Shown here: piece by piece, positions 25,586 to 34,451 of the stretch
How positions within the stretch are numbered: the stretch's first letter is position 1
Layout of the letters: every line of letters starts with the position of its first letter
Assembly (NCBI GenBank): GCA_964602985.1
Contig: CAZRTJ010000007.1
Location: forward strand, 1 to 64,000
From: CAYZJB01 sp964602985
GTDB taxonomy: Bacteria > CLD3 > SB21
Direction of reading: 5' to 3'
DNA: 64,000 nucleotides
The notes under the pieces: generated by a model
What the model saw: only the letters and a program-made list of their open reading frames with translations
Database searches by the model: none
What the model was told of the DNA's origin: nothing
Translations under genes and position numbers: made by a program

Positions 25586-26523
25586 GCTCCCGGCCCCAGG
25601 GATGCAAATACAGCGCGCAGTCCCTGTGCAAAGTGAACGGACGGTTCGTATCCCAGATGAGCCCGGGCTTTGTCAATGCTGGCTAGAGAGTGGAGCACAT
25701 CACCCGGTCGCGCAGGCTCGAAAGTCAGGATGATCGCGGTTTTACAGATCTGATTCAGATGTTGCACCAGATCGAGTAGTGTAAATCGTTCTCCGCACGC
25801 AATGTTGTACACCTGTCCGGCAGCCCGAGGTTGGTGACAGGCAAGCACGTTTGCCTCGATTACATTGTCAATGAAGGTGAAATCACGCGATTGTTTGCCA
25901 TCTCCGTAAATGACAGGGGTGTGTTGAAGTTTCATCATCTTGGCAAACTTGATAATGACAGCCGAGTAGTGTGAATCGGGGTCCTGACGCGGTCCAAAGA
26001 CATTGAAGTATCGCAGACAGACCGTTTCCAATCCGTACACGGAATGATAGATCTGACAATAGCGTTCCGCTGTGTACTTGGATAACGCATAGGGGGATAA
26101 TGGTTCAACTTTCATGTCTTCCGTTTTGGGCAAGGAGGGGTTGCTGCCGTACACCGAGGAGGAGGAAGCATAGACCACGCGGCGAATGCGGAACTCGCGG
26201 GCGGCTTCCAGGACATTCAGCGTGCCCAGGATATTCACGTCGTTTGTCGTGATGGGATCCTGAATCGAACGATACACAGAAGGCAAGGCGCCCTGATGAA
26301 ACACAAAATCGATATCGCGCATGGCCGCCCGAACAATATGAAAACTTCGAAGGTCGCCCTCCACCAGTTCGAAATTCTTATGCGCGACAAAGAAGGCCGC
26401 ATTGGTTCTCTTCCCGGTTGAGAAATTATCCAGAATGCGGACGCAATGTCCGTCGCGAAGCAGACGATCTACCAAATGAGAACCGATGAATCCGGCTCCG
26501 CCGGTCACGAGATACGACGCCAT
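25582..26523 (-). CDS. NAD-dependent nucleotide-sugar epimerase
   Basis: A 313-residue extended short-chain dehydrogenase of the UDP-glucose 4-epimerase group. TGGAGFIGSHLVDRLL binds NAD; ASSSSVYG and YALSK supply the catalytic Ser, Tyr and Lys; NVFGPRQDP is the usual substrate-binding stretch. It probably makes UDP-galactose or a UDP-sugar acid derivative for the glycosyltransferase whose start overlaps its stop. The upstream spacer (26524-26604) is A-rich on this strand and shows no convincing -10/-35 pair. Confidence 0.91.
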   Translation of the reverse strand: MASYLVTGGAGFIGSHLVDRLLRDGHCVRILDNFSTGKRTNAAFFVAHKNFELVEGDLRSFHIVRAAMRDIDFVFHQGALPSVYRSIQDPITTNDVNILGTLNVLEAAREFRIRRVVYASSSSVYGSNPSLPKTEDMKVEPLSPYALSKYTAERYCQIYHSVYGLETVCLRYFNVFGPRQDPDSHYSAVIIKFAKMMKLQHTPVIYGDGKQSRDFTFIDNVIEANVLACHQPRAAGQVYNIACGERFTLLDLVQHLNQICKTAIILTFEPARPGDVLHSLASIDKARAHLGYEPSVHFAQGLRAVFASLGPGA

Positions 26524-26604
26524 CCTTTTTCTTCCCTGTCTTTTTTTCTATTTTGTCAAAACTAACGCCACCCGATCCATTTTTCAACCACGCCTTCGCG
26601 ATTC

Positions 26605-26633
26605 TTGCGAATCTGCAACGTTTTGGCTAAGTT
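26605..26633 (+). promoter_or_regulatory. Putative promoter of hybrid kinase operon
   Basis: TTGCGA (26605-26610), 17 nt, TAAGTT (26628-26633), giving a predicted start near 26640 and a leader of about 26 nt before ATG 26666, with AGGT (26655-26658) as a possible ribosome site. Confidence 0.5.
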
Positions 26634-26665
26634 TTACGCGACACCGCACCCATCAGGTCTTGCAC

Positions 26666-27823
26666 ATGACAATACAAAATTCCACTGAAAAGAAGTATAC
26701 GATTCTGATCGTCGATGACGAAGAGCTCAACGTCAAATTTCTGAACACGTTCCTGACGCGCAAGGGCTACCGAATCGTGTCCGCCCCAACGGGCAAGAAG
26801 GCTCTGGCCACGATTGAACGCGAACTTCCGGACGTCGTTCTCCTGGATGCGATGATGCCGGAAATGGACGGCTTTGATGTTTGCAAGGCCCTGCGAGCGG
26901 ATGAGCGCACGAAGTCTTTGCCGGTGATCATGGTAACGGCCCTCCACAGCGTCGAGGATGAAGTGCGCGCCCTGGAGTCAGGAGCCGACGATTTTCTTTC
27001 CAAACCGATCAACAACCTGGAGCTCATCGCCCGGCTTCGCTCGCTGTTGCGGATCAAAGACCTGCATGATCTGCTCCGTCAAAGCAAGGACGAGGTCGAT
27101 GCAAAGAATCGGCAATTGCTCGAGTTGCAGGGTTTTCGGGATACCCTGACTCAAATGATCGTCCACGATCTCAAAAATCCACTCACCGGCATTATGGGGT
27201 GTGCCGAACTGCTGACGATGACTCCGGAGAGTCTGACTGAAAAGCAGATGACCATCATCAAGAAAATGGAAGAAAGTGCGTCGACCATTCTGAAGATGAT
27301 CACGGAGCTGCTCGACATAAGCCGAATGGAAGAGAACAAAATGGTCCTTCGCAAAGAGCCGCTGAATCTCGGCGAACTGATCGAAGCCAACGTCAATGAA
27401 CTGTCCGTGATGATGATGAAATCAGGGATATCGTGTCGTTCTGCTGTAGAACCGAACGTGCCGCCGATCCTGGGCGATCGCGACCTGATCTCGCGTGTGA
27501 TGGCCAATCTCCTGCACAACGGTATCAAACATAGCCATCGCGATGGCGTGATCGAAATCGAAGTCGGCGTAGAACCGATGCTGCATCAGGTGGAAGTGAC
27601 TTTCCGCGATCAGGGCGAGGGCATCGCCGTGGAATACCGCGAGAAGATCTTTGAGAAATTCACACAAGCTGACTTGAAGAAATTGGGATTGAAAACCGAC
27701 AGAGGACTGGGGCTGACGTTCTGCAAGCTGGCAGTCGAAGCGCACGGAGGAAAAATCTGGGTCGAAAGTGAGGTCGGCAAGGGCAGCGAGTTCAAGTTCA
27801 GTCTGCCCCTGGGAACTCCATGA
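26666..27823 (+). CDS. Receiver-histidine kinase hybrid
   Basis: A 385-residue soluble signalling protein. The receiver domain (about 10-128) is complete, with VDDEE, the phospho-Asp in VVLLDAMMPEMDG, and the Lys in FLSKPIN. A coiled linker leads to the HisKA box MIVHDLKNPLTGIMG and an ATPase domain with DRDLISRVMANLLHNGIKHS, DQGEGI and RGLGLTFCKLAVEAHGG. No sensor or membrane part is present, so it is likely driven by phosphorylation of its own receiver. ATG 26666 follows the predicted promoter; an upstream in-frame extension (26486) would run through that promoter. The next gene overlaps by ATGA. Confidence 0.93.
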   Translation: MTIQNSTEKKYTILIVDDEELNVKFLNTFLTRKGYRIVSAPTGKKALATIERELPDVVLLDAMMPEMDGFDVCKALRADERTKSLPVIMVTALHSVEDEVRALESGADDFLSKPINNLELIARLRSLLRIKDLHDLLRQSKDEVDAKNRQLLELQGFRDTLTQMIVHDLKNPLTGIMGCAELLTMTPESLTEKQMTIIKKMEESASTILKMITELLDISRMEENKMVLRKEPLNLGELIEANVNELSVMMMKSGISCRSAVEPNVPPILGDRDLISRVMANLLHNGIKHSHRDGVIEIEVGVEPMLHQVEVTFRDQGEGIAVEYREKIFEKFTQADLKKLGLKTDRGLGLTFCKLAVEAHGGKIWVESEVGKGSEFKFSLPLGTP

Positions 27824-28158
27824 TCCTTGCGGCCATTCCCGATCTGCTCCTCTTATCACGGGTCAATGCCGCCGCCGTGCAAGCGGGGGAATCTCTGCGA
27901 AACGAATCGGCTTCCCTTGAACAATTCCTGCTCTGCGTGCGGGATACGAAGCCCCGTTTGATTGTTTTGGACCTGGATAGAGTGTCGTGGAATCTGAAAC
28001 TCCTGATTTCCCAAATCCGACCTCATCCTGCGATCATAGTGGGTTTTGGATCCCATGTTCACGTCGAGACTCTGCAGGCGGCGCGTGACGCCGGGGTGGA
28101 CGCGGTTGTCTATCGCTCACAACTGTTCGACGAACTCAATCGTCTACTGAGTTCATAA
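27820..28158 (+). CDS. Stripped receiver-like protein
   Basis: A 112-residue protein resembling a single CheY-like fold. The strand RLIVLDLDRV preserves an Asp at the phospho-acceptor position and GVDAVVYRSQLFDELNRLL resembles the C-terminal part, but the paired acidic residues at the N-terminus are missing and the conserved Lys is Arg. It is probably a degenerate or atypical receiver paired with the preceding kinase. ATG 27820 overlaps the kinase stop (ATGA), and its own stop shares a base with the comF start (TAATG). Confidence 0.75.
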   Translation: MILAAIPDLLLLSRVNAAAVQAGESLRNESASLEQFLLCVRDTKPRLIVLDLDRVSWNLKLLISQIRPHPAIIVGFGSHVHVETLQAARDAGVDAVVYRSQLFDELNRLLSS

Positions 28159-28814
28159 TGCGCGCCTGGATTCGTTCACTGCTTTTGTTTTTCTATCCTT
28201 CCGTTTGCGGACAGTGCCGGGCGGTTGTGGATGACGGTGAAGAGTTTTGCCCATCGTGCTGGTTGCATTTGGTACGGGCGGCTCCCGATGCGCACACCGG
28301 CATCCGGGAAGCCGATGCGATCGATGAGCTGGCCTTTGGCTTCGTGTACAATGACTTTGTTCAGCATGTGATTCACGCTGTGAAGTATGAGCAATTTCTA
28401 AGCGGTGTCGCCGCTCTGGCGAACCACTGTCCACGACCCGATTTTGTCGGGCCCGAAGCCATTCTTGTCCCGGTTCCCCTGCATCCTGCGCGGCTGCGGG
28501 AGCGAGGATACAACCAGGCGGCTCTTTTTGCAGAGGCTTTGGCCGAGCGTTGGTCGGTGCGATCCGAGACGGACATGCTGTGCCGGAAGGCAAACAACGA
28601 ATCGCAGACGGTGATGGACTCTCCCGAAGAGCGCAAGAAGAACGTCGAAGGAATATTTGCCGTGAGGAACAAGTCCATGGTGGGGCGGGACATCGTGTTG
28701 ATCGACGACGTGGTTACCACTGGAGCAACAGTCAACGAATGCGCCAATGCCCTCAAACGCGGAGGGGCGCGAAGGGTCTTTGTTTTTGGCATTGCCCGAC
28801 CGGAATTTCAATGA
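28158..28814 (+). CDS. comF: ComF family phosphoribosyltransferase-like protein
   Basis: A 218-residue ComF/GntX protein. An N-terminal cysteine knuckle CGQC...CPSC (about 16-35) precedes a type I phosphoribosyltransferase fold with VPVPLHPARLRERGYNQA and the PRPP loop VLIDDVVTTGAT. ComF is required for DNA uptake in naturally competent bacteria, but it is also found in non-competent ones and its reaction is not settled. No other competence gene is in the window. It overlaps its neighbours by 1 and 4 nt. Confidence 0.92.
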   Translation: MRAWIRSLLLFFYPSVCGQCRAVVDDGEEFCPSCWLHLVRAAPDAHTGIREADAIDELAFGFVYNDFVQHVIHAVKYEQFLSGVAALANHCPRPDFVGPEAILVPVPLHPARLRERGYNQAALFAEALAERWSVRSETDMLCRKANNESQTVMDSPEERKKNVEGIFAVRNKSMVGRDIVLIDDVVTTGATVNECANALKRGGARRVFVFGIARPEFQ

Positions 28815-29554
28815 TCCGTCGGGTTGCGCTCTGTCAATTTCCCTGCGATTCAGAACTGAACAGCGATCGGGTGGGTCGGATCGAGGCCCTGCGGCCAGAC
28901 CTTGTCTGTCTGCCAGAGTATTTCTTCATGCATGAACATCGGACCCATCAGGCGGAGGCACGCTACCGGGAGGAAAATATCGCTGCGATTCGCGAGTTGT
29001 CGGAGCGCTTGCGTTGTGCCGTGATTGGCGGCAGTTTGGTCGAAGAGAGGGATGGGAGATATTACAATGTCTCTTATCTCGCTGATCGCGGCGCCGTCGT
29101 AGGGTCGTACGTGAAAAATCATTTGTTCCACGCGGAAGAGAAAGCCGGGATGACTGCAGGGACAGGGTGTAACACGTTTCACGTGGGAAATGCCGTGATC
29201 GGCATACTGATCTGTGCGGACGTCTTGCAACCATCGGTTTGGAAACACCTCGCGAAATTTCACTGCGATATTGTTTTTGTCCCAACGACGTCGCCGAAGA
29301 AAGTAGAAACGACAGAAGAAAAATATCGTCGGGACGAGGAGATCTTTGTCAACGGCGCCAGGGTCAGCGGAAGTTACGTCGCAAAATGCTGTGCCGTAGG
29401 GACGATTTTTGGGAATCCCCTTCAGGGGCGTTCTCTCATCGCATCCCCAGACGGCATCCTCGTCCGTGCCACTCCCAACCAGGAGGCTGAGGAATTGATC
29501 TTATGTGCGGACTTGGATCTGGCAACTGTGTCACAGTGGCGTGAAGAATCATGA
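28811..29554 (+). CDS. Carbon-nitrogen hydrolase (nitrilase superfamily)
   Basis: A 247-residue amidase-like hydrolase with the Glu-Lys-Cys triad: Glu in CLPEYFF, Lys in SYVKNHLF, and the nucleophile Cys in GILICADVL. It splits a C-N bond in an amide or nitrile; the substrate is unknown. ATG 28811 overlaps the comF stop as ATGA and starts at the beta-strand IRRVALCQFP, as in the family; the longer frame from 28550 only reads comF in another phase. The next gene, a lipid kinase, overlaps its stop by ATGA. Confidence 0.88.
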   Translation: MIRRVALCQFPCDSELNSDRVGRIEALRPDLVCLPEYFFMHEHRTHQAEARYREENIAAIRELSERLRCAVIGGSLVEERDGRYYNVSYLADRGAVVGSYVKNHLFHAEEKAGMTAGTGCNTFHVGNAVIGILICADVLQPSVWKHLAKFHCDIVFVPTTSPKKVETTEEKYRRDEEIFVNGARVSGSYVAKCCAVGTIFGNPLQGRSLIASPDGILVRATPNQEAEELILCADLDLATVSQWREES

Positions 29555-30435
29555 AAATCGGGTTCATTATCAATCCGCACGCGGGAGTCGCACGTGATTT
29601 GGAGGGCGAAGTTCGAAAATGGGCGAACGTCCATTTGCAGGCCGAAGCGTCTTTTGCCCGCACGGAAAAGAAAGGACACGCCACAGAGTTAGCCTCGGAG
29701 ATGGCCGCTCGCGGGGTCGAGGTCGTCGTGGCGGTCGGCGGGGACGGTACGGTCAATGAAACGGCACGCGGCCTGCTGGGATCCTCGGCGGCGCTCGGAG
29801 TGGTTCCATGTGGTTCGGGTAACGGCCTGGCTCGAGGGTTGGGAATTCCGCTGAGCATGCGGAAGGCCGTGGCCGGTTTGAAGAACCATCGTACCAGCAA
29901 GATCGATGTGGGCATGATCACGAATGGCTCACACAGGAGATTTTTCTTCGGTTTCTCCGGAATTGGCTTCGACGCTTATGTGGGCAGTCAGTTTAACAAA
30001 CGCAAAGGCCGACGCGGTCTTCTGCCATATGTCTTGCTGTCTCTCCGCGGGTACTGGAAATTCAAGCCGGTGCCCCTGCGCGTTACGCTCGACGACCGGC
30101 TGGTCGAATCTCGTCCGTTTGTCTTGGCGGTTGCCAACACGCGGGAATACGGGAATGGAGCCATCATCGCCCCGGCGGCAAGACCCGATGACGGCCTGCT
30201 CGATGTCAGCATCCTGCGAGAATTCGGATTTCTGCATGGCCTGTGGAATGGATGGCGCCTCTTCAATGGGACCATCGACCGAATCCCGGAGATGTCCACG
30301 TACCGCGTGACCCGTGTTCGCGTTGAGTGCGATCGTCGATTTCTGTTTCACGCAGACGGCGAGGTGGAGGAATCGGACGGACAGGTTGAATTCGAAATTC
30401 ACGGAGAGCAACTCCGAGTCGCGCTTCCCGGTTAA
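29551..30435 (+). CDS. YegS/DagK-type lipid kinase, second paralogue
   Basis: A 294-residue diacylglycerol-kinase-family protein with INPHAG at the N-terminus, VAVGGDGTVNETARGLL, VPCGSGNGLARGL, and the C-terminal FHADGEVEES. Compared with the paralogue at 5277-6209 it has GSGNGLARGLGIP in place of GSGNDFMKTASIP, so substrate preference may differ. It is the last gene of the 26666-30435 overlap-coupled operon. The crp promoter lies in the 45 nt after its stop. Confidence 0.88.
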   Translation: MKIGFIINPHAGVARDLEGEVRKWANVHLQAEASFARTEKKGHATELASEMAARGVEVVVAVGGDGTVNETARGLLGSSAALGVVPCGSGNGLARGLGIPLSMRKAVAGLKNHRTSKIDVGMITNGSHRRFFFGFSGIGFDAYVGSQFNKRKGRRGLLPYVLLSLRGYWKFKPVPLRVTLDDRLVESRPFVLAVANTREYGNGAIIAPAARPDDGLLDVSILREFGFLHGLWNGWRLFNGTIDRIPEMSTYRVTRVRVECDRRFLFHADGEVEESDGQVEFEIHGEQLRVALPG

Positions 30436-30445
30436 GGAATCGCTG

Positions 30446-30474
30446 TTGCGGCAATCCATCGATTTGACTACATT
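30446..30474 (+). promoter_or_regulatory. Promoter of crp, leaderless
   Basis: TTGCGG (30446-30451), 17 nt, TACATT (30469-30474). The -10 box ends 6 nt before ATG 30481, so the predicted start of transcription coincides with the start codon. There is no Shine-Dalgarno upstream. Confidence 0.62.
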
Positions 30475-30480
30475 GCGCCC

Positions 30481-31182
30481 ATGTCATCAGGAGTTTCCCA
30501 CACCGAACGCGCCCGCTTTCTGAAGCGGGTTCCGATTTTTTCGGAACTGGCGCCCAAGGATCTGGAACGAATTTCGGCTGTTGCGCATTTGCGCACGTAC
30601 TCACGGGACCAGATGATCCTGATCGAAGAGGATACGGGCCAAACACTATTCATCCTGATGTCGGGACAAGTCAAGATCTCTCGTATCAGTGAAGAAGGAC
30701 GCGAAGTCATCCTGGCGGTTATGGCCGAGGGTGATTTCTTCGGCGAGCTTTCTCTGCTGGACGGACAATCTCGTTCGGCCAACGTGACCGTCATCAAAGA
30801 GGCAGAAATTCTACTGATTCACCGTGAAGATTTTCTCAACTTGTTGAGCGAATTTCCCACCATTGGGATCAATCTCCTGAAAGAATTGGCAAGCCGGATT
30901 CGCAAATCAGATGCCCAAATCAAGAGTTTGTCCCTTCGCAACGCGACCGGCAAGGTGGCTTCCACGCTGCTCCGATTGGCCGAGGATATCGGAGAGCCGT
31001 CCGGAGTTTCCATCAAGATTGCCAATCTGCCGACCCAGCAGGATTTGGCCAACATGGCCGGCACTTCCCGTGAGACCATCAATCGCGTCATCCAACGCCT
31101 CATGACCGACGGGTATATTTCGCGTGGCACGAATGATCTCACCATCGTCAATTTGCAAAAATTCAAAGAAGATTTTGCCTGA
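30481..31182 (+). CDS. Crp/Fnr family transcription regulator
   Basis: A 233-residue regulator. The cyclic-nucleotide-binding domain (about 15-130) holds FFGELSLLDGQSRSANVTV; the Glu and Arg-Ser that contact the cAMP ribose and phosphate in E. coli Crp are kept, so a cyclic nucleotide ligand is plausible. There is no Fnr-type cysteine cluster. The winged helix has LPTQQDLANMAGTSRETINRVIQRLMTDGY. With the FHA-linked cyclase at 14374-16074 it could form a complete cAMP circuit. It is transcribed alone, from a leaderless promoter to a hairpin terminator at 31209-31245. Confidence 0.92.
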   Translation: MSSGVSHTERARFLKRVPIFSELAPKDLERISAVAHLRTYSRDQMILIEEDTGQTLFILMSGQVKISRISEEGREVILAVMAEGDFFGELSLLDGQSRSANVTVIKEAEILLIHREDFLNLLSEFPTIGINLLKELASRIRKSDAQIKSLSLRNATGKVASTLLRLAEDIGEPSGVSIKIANLPTQQDLANMAGTSRETINRVIQRLMTDGYISRGTNDLTIVNLQKFKEDFA

Positions 31183-31208
31183 TGTTTTCTGCAAAGAGTC
31201 TGCTGTAT

Positions 31209-31245
31209 GGCCAATCGGAGGTTCCGGTTGGCTTTCGTATTTTCG
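31209..31245 (+). terminator. Likely intrinsic terminator after crp
   Basis: A perfect 10-bp stem (31210-31219 with 31223-31232) with a 3-nt loop GGT is followed by TTTCGTATTTT. It is the only terminator-like structure I find between operons in this window. As no promoter is visible between it and the next gene (31264), it might also act as an attenuator allowing partial read-through. Confidence 0.65.
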
Positions 31246-31263
31246 AACCGTTGAGGTAATTGC

Positions 31264-33363
31264 GTGACCGGTGTTCCGTCCCGCGTATTGTTGTGTGAGA
31301 TCAATCGCAAGAATCAGGCAGATGTGGCAGCTGCGTTGACGGATCAGAATCATACCGTCGATGCGGTGACCGATGGCCACGAAGCCTTGGACGCTGTGGC
31401 GGCGCGGTCATACGACTTGGTCATCTTGGCCGCAGACATTCCATCGATCGACGGCTACCAGGTTTGCAGGCTGATCAAAGAGTCCGACCGTACGCGAAAC
31501 GTGCCTGTTATGATCATGTCTTCGGATATGGACCATATGACTCGCGTGCGGGCCATCGAATCGGGCGCCGACGAATTTCTCCTTCTTCCGCTGAATCGCG
31601 TTGAATTGGCGGCTAGAGTTCTTACACTGGTTCGCCAGAAGGCCCTGCAAGAAAAGCTGGAGCGCCAAATCGCCGAGAATGAGGCCGAACGCGCCAAGCT
31701 GGCGAGGAAGAATACCGAACTGCGGGTACTCTCGGAGGTCGCCCGCTTTGTCCTCTCGGTCAAAGATCAACGAAAAGCGCTGCGCGACATGCTCACGTTG
31801 ATAGCCTCGGAATTTGAGTTTGGCGGATGTTGCCTTTTCTCCTGTGATTTGCAATCCTGGCGGGTGGAAGCGATTTCGGAATCCCTTCCGTCGGAATTGG
31901 TGGGCAAGCTGTTTCCGCAGGTCGAGATCCTGGACTCCTGCAGGAAACAGGAGAAGCCCATCTGGGTCGATGATTGTGCAAGAGACGCCCGGACTCCGCG
32001 GGAATTTGTCCAGCAGTTTGGAGTAGGGATTCGCTCCATGATCTCCTGCCCCGTCTCGGTTCGTGGAGAGACCATCGGGATCTTGCTTATGGTTGGGAAG
32101 ACAACGTACAACGTGGACATCGGCCTGTTGATGACATTATCAGGACAAGTGGCGCTCGCGATGGAGAATATCCAGCTGTTCACCAAGTTGTCCGACTTCA
32201 ACCTGAATCTCCAGAATCAAATCGGTGAATCAACCCGCGCACTGGAGGAACTGACCCAGTTTAATGATAGTATTTTGCAGAGCATCGGATCGGGCATTAT
32301 GACGGTGGACTCAAACGAGATAGTGACGTTCCTCAATCGTACTGGTGAAAGTATTCTTTCCACGACCAGCGAGGAGGTTGTCGGACAGGCGCTGTCAGCG
32401 ATTTTGGGATCGGTGCCCGTGTCCAAGGTGCTTTCCGCAACCAGCGAGGACTCGATACAAGGCGCTGAGTTGGAACTACGGTTGCCCGCCGGCAAGAGAA
32501 TTTATCTGGGATTTCGCACGAACAAACGTCTCACGCGCGAAGGCCAGGAGGCGGGATACATCATCCATTTTCGGGATATTTCCCAAGTGCGGGAAATGAG
32601 AGAAACGATGTATCGCATGGACCGGCTCGTGTCTCTGGGTATGCTGACCAGTGGGATCGCGCACGAAATCCGGAATCCACTGGCGGGGATTAAGACGATG
32701 GCGCAGGCGTTGGAGAAGGAAATGCCGGCGGATGATCATCGCACCGAGTACGTGCAGAGAATTGTCAAGCAGATCAATCGTCTGAACGATCTGTTGAAAT
32801 CGTTTTTCTCGTATGCCCGTCCCTTGAAACCCAACCGCGAATACTGCGATTTGCGCTCCATCGTTGGGGACATTACCACGCTTTTGAAATCACGAATGGT
32901 CAATGAGAACATAACGATTGAAGAATATTACGATCCAAAGATTCCGCGGTTGTATGTCGATGGAAATCAGATTGAACAAGTCCTGATGAACCTCTTCATC
33001 AATGCGCTCGACTCGATGAAGCCATATGGAGTGTTGACGTTTTCGGCGGTTCGCAAACAGCGCAACATTCCGCCGTATTTCTTTGACCCGCGCGACGTGG
33101 TCGAAATCACGGTTCACGATACAGGCGCCGGTATCAAACAAGAACATCTTTCGGCGATCTTCGATCCGTTCTTCACAACCAAACCCAACGGTACGGGCTT
33201 GGGTCTTTCCATTGTATATCGTATCATTCATGAGCACCACGGACATATCGAGGTGCAAAGCGAACTAGGAAAAGGAACGACGTTTCTGATCTGTCTGCCG
33301 CTGACTGAAAAGGCGATGCCGACGGATTCGCTTGAGACGCCAGCAAAGGCAGGTGAGTCATGA
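31264..33363 (+). CDS. Pseudo-receiver-GAF-PAS histidine kinase
   Basis: A 699-residue cytoplasmic kinase. The N-terminal receiver-like domain (about 7-125) has lost the phospho-Asp: the stretch that normally reads LxLDxMxP is VILAADIP, and the conserved Lys is Leu in FLLLPLN. A coiled coil, a GAF domain (about 155-310), a PAS domain (about 345-455) and the catalytic core follow: H-box SGIAHEIRNPLAGI, N-box QVLMNLFINALDSM, DTGAGI, and GTGLGLSIVYRI. So the kinase should work while the receiver cannot be phosphorylated. GTG 31264 follows GAGGT at good spacing. The response regulator starts in its stop codon. Confidence 0.93.
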   Translation: MTGVPSRVLLCEINRKNQADVAAALTDQNHTVDAVTDGHEALDAVAARSYDLVILAADIPSIDGYQVCRLIKESDRTRNVPVMIMSSDMDHMTRVRAIESGADEFLLLPLNRVELAARVLTLVRQKALQEKLERQIAENEAERAKLARKNTELRVLSEVARFVLSVKDQRKALRDMLTLIASEFEFGGCCLFSCDLQSWRVEAISESLPSELVGKLFPQVEILDSCRKQEKPIWVDDCARDARTPREFVQQFGVGIRSMISCPVSVRGETIGILLMVGKTTYNVDIGLLMTLSGQVALAMENIQLFTKLSDFNLNLQNQIGESTRALEELTQFNDSILQSIGSGIMTVDSNEIVTFLNRTGESILSTTSEEVVGQALSAILGSVPVSKVLSATSEDSIQGAELELRLPAGKRIYLGFRTNKRLTREGQEAGYIIHFRDISQVREMRETMYRMDRLVSLGMLTSGIAHEIRNPLAGIKTMAQALEKEMPADDHRTEYVQRIVKQINRLNDLLKSFFSYARPLKPNREYCDLRSIVGDITTLLKSRMVNENITIEEYYDPKIPRLYVDGNQIEQVLMNLFINALDSMKPYGVLTFSAVRKQRNIPPYFFDPRDVVEITVHDTGAGIKQEHLSAIFDPFFTTKPNGTGLGLSIVYRIIHEHHGHIEVQSELGKGTTFLICLPLTEKAMPTDSLETPAKAGES

Positions 33364-34451
33364 AGAAAAAAGTACTGGTCGTGGACGATGAGGAAGACCT
33401 CACGTGGAGTATTTCGAAGAATCTCTCTCGTGACAAGGATAACTTTGAAGTCATCTGTGTGAACAGCGGCGATGAGGCTCTGAACTTGCTGGCCCAGGTA
33501 CCGGTCGACCTCGTCGTGTCGGACATTCGCATGCCTGGAATCAGCGGCCTGGATTTGCTCTTGGAAATCAAGAAGGAATATCCGAACACCCGCGCCATCA
33601 TTATGACGGCGTTTGGTTCAGCGGATGTCCAAAAGGAAGCAACGGAGCGGGGAAGTCTCTTCTACATCGAGAAGCCGTTTGAAATCGACGATCTGAGGGG
33701 AATCATTCAGAAGGCGCTCAGCGAAAAGAAGGGATTTGACGGCAAGGTGACGGATTTCCAACTGAGTGACTTGATCCAGATGAATATCCTCGGCCGTATG
33801 GTGGCCGCCCTGATCGTGAACAAGGACAACCAGCAAGGCATCATCTACTTCAGTGAGGGCAATATCACCCACGCGATGTGCGGGTCTTTGAAGGGCGATG
33901 AAGCGTTTTACAGGATCATGTCCTGGGAGGACGGAAAATTTGAATTTCGCAAAGGCGAGATTCCGGAAGAAGAGTCCATCACCAAAGGCTGGCAGAGTCT
34001 GTTGCTGGAAGGGATGCGTCGAAAAGACGAGGTCAATCCGGAGTCAAAGACGCAAATGAAAGAGGACTCCCGCCAAGAGAGTCTGGAGAAGGTCCGGAGC
34101 AGCCTGGCCGATTTCACGAAGATCAAAGGTGTGGACGTCGTGGCGGTGGTTGACGAATCCGGTTTTGTCCGAGCCTCCGCAGCCAACGACAAGAAGCCGG
34201 ATGCTTTTGACCTGACCCTGCTGGCGAATTTCTACCCGCAAGCGGTTGAGTTCGTCTCCAAGACGGACAAGGAAACCGGAGGGGGTCAATTGCGGTTCAT
34301 GACGATTGAGTTGCAATCCAGGACACTGTTCATGATCGCCATCCCGAATCGCAAAGAAACGCTGTTTGTTGTCACCGAACCGGACGTCAACCTGGGCGCG
34401 ATTCGTCTTGCGTCCAAGAAGCAAATACCAATCCTCGCAGAATTGATTTGA
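33360..34451 (+). CDS. Receiver-PATAN (DUF4388)-roadblock response regulator
   Basis: A 363-residue regulator without a DNA-binding domain. The receiver (1-120) is intact: VVDDEED, phospho-Asp in VVSDIRMPG, Lys in YIEKPFE. Residues about 125-215 form a PATAN/DUF4388 domain (FDGKVTDFQLSDLIQMN...GIIYFSEGNITHAM). The C-terminal part from about 245 reads as a roadblock/LC7-type fold, with GVDVVAVVDESGFVRASA. Such domains regulate Ras-like GTPases of the MglA type in gliding and polarity. It is probably the partner of the kinase immediately upstream (ATGA overlap). No GTPase gene is in the window. Confidence 0.88.
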   Translation: MKKKVLVVDDEEDLTWSISKNLSRDKDNFEVICVNSGDEALNLLAQVPVDLVVSDIRMPGISGLDLLLEIKKEYPNTRAIIMTAFGSADVQKEATERGSLFYIEKPFEIDDLRGIIQKALSEKKGFDGKVTDFQLSDLIQMNILGRMVAALIVNKDNQQGIIYFSEGNITHAMCGSLKGDEAFYRIMSWEDGKFEFRKGEIPEEESITKGWQSLLLEGMRRKDEVNPESKTQMKEDSRQESLEKVRSSLADFTKIKGVDVVAVVDESGFVRASAANDKKPDAFDLTLLANFYPQAVEFVSKTDKETGGGQLRFMTIELQSRTLFMIAIPNRKETLFVVTEPDVNLGAIRLASKKQIPILAELI

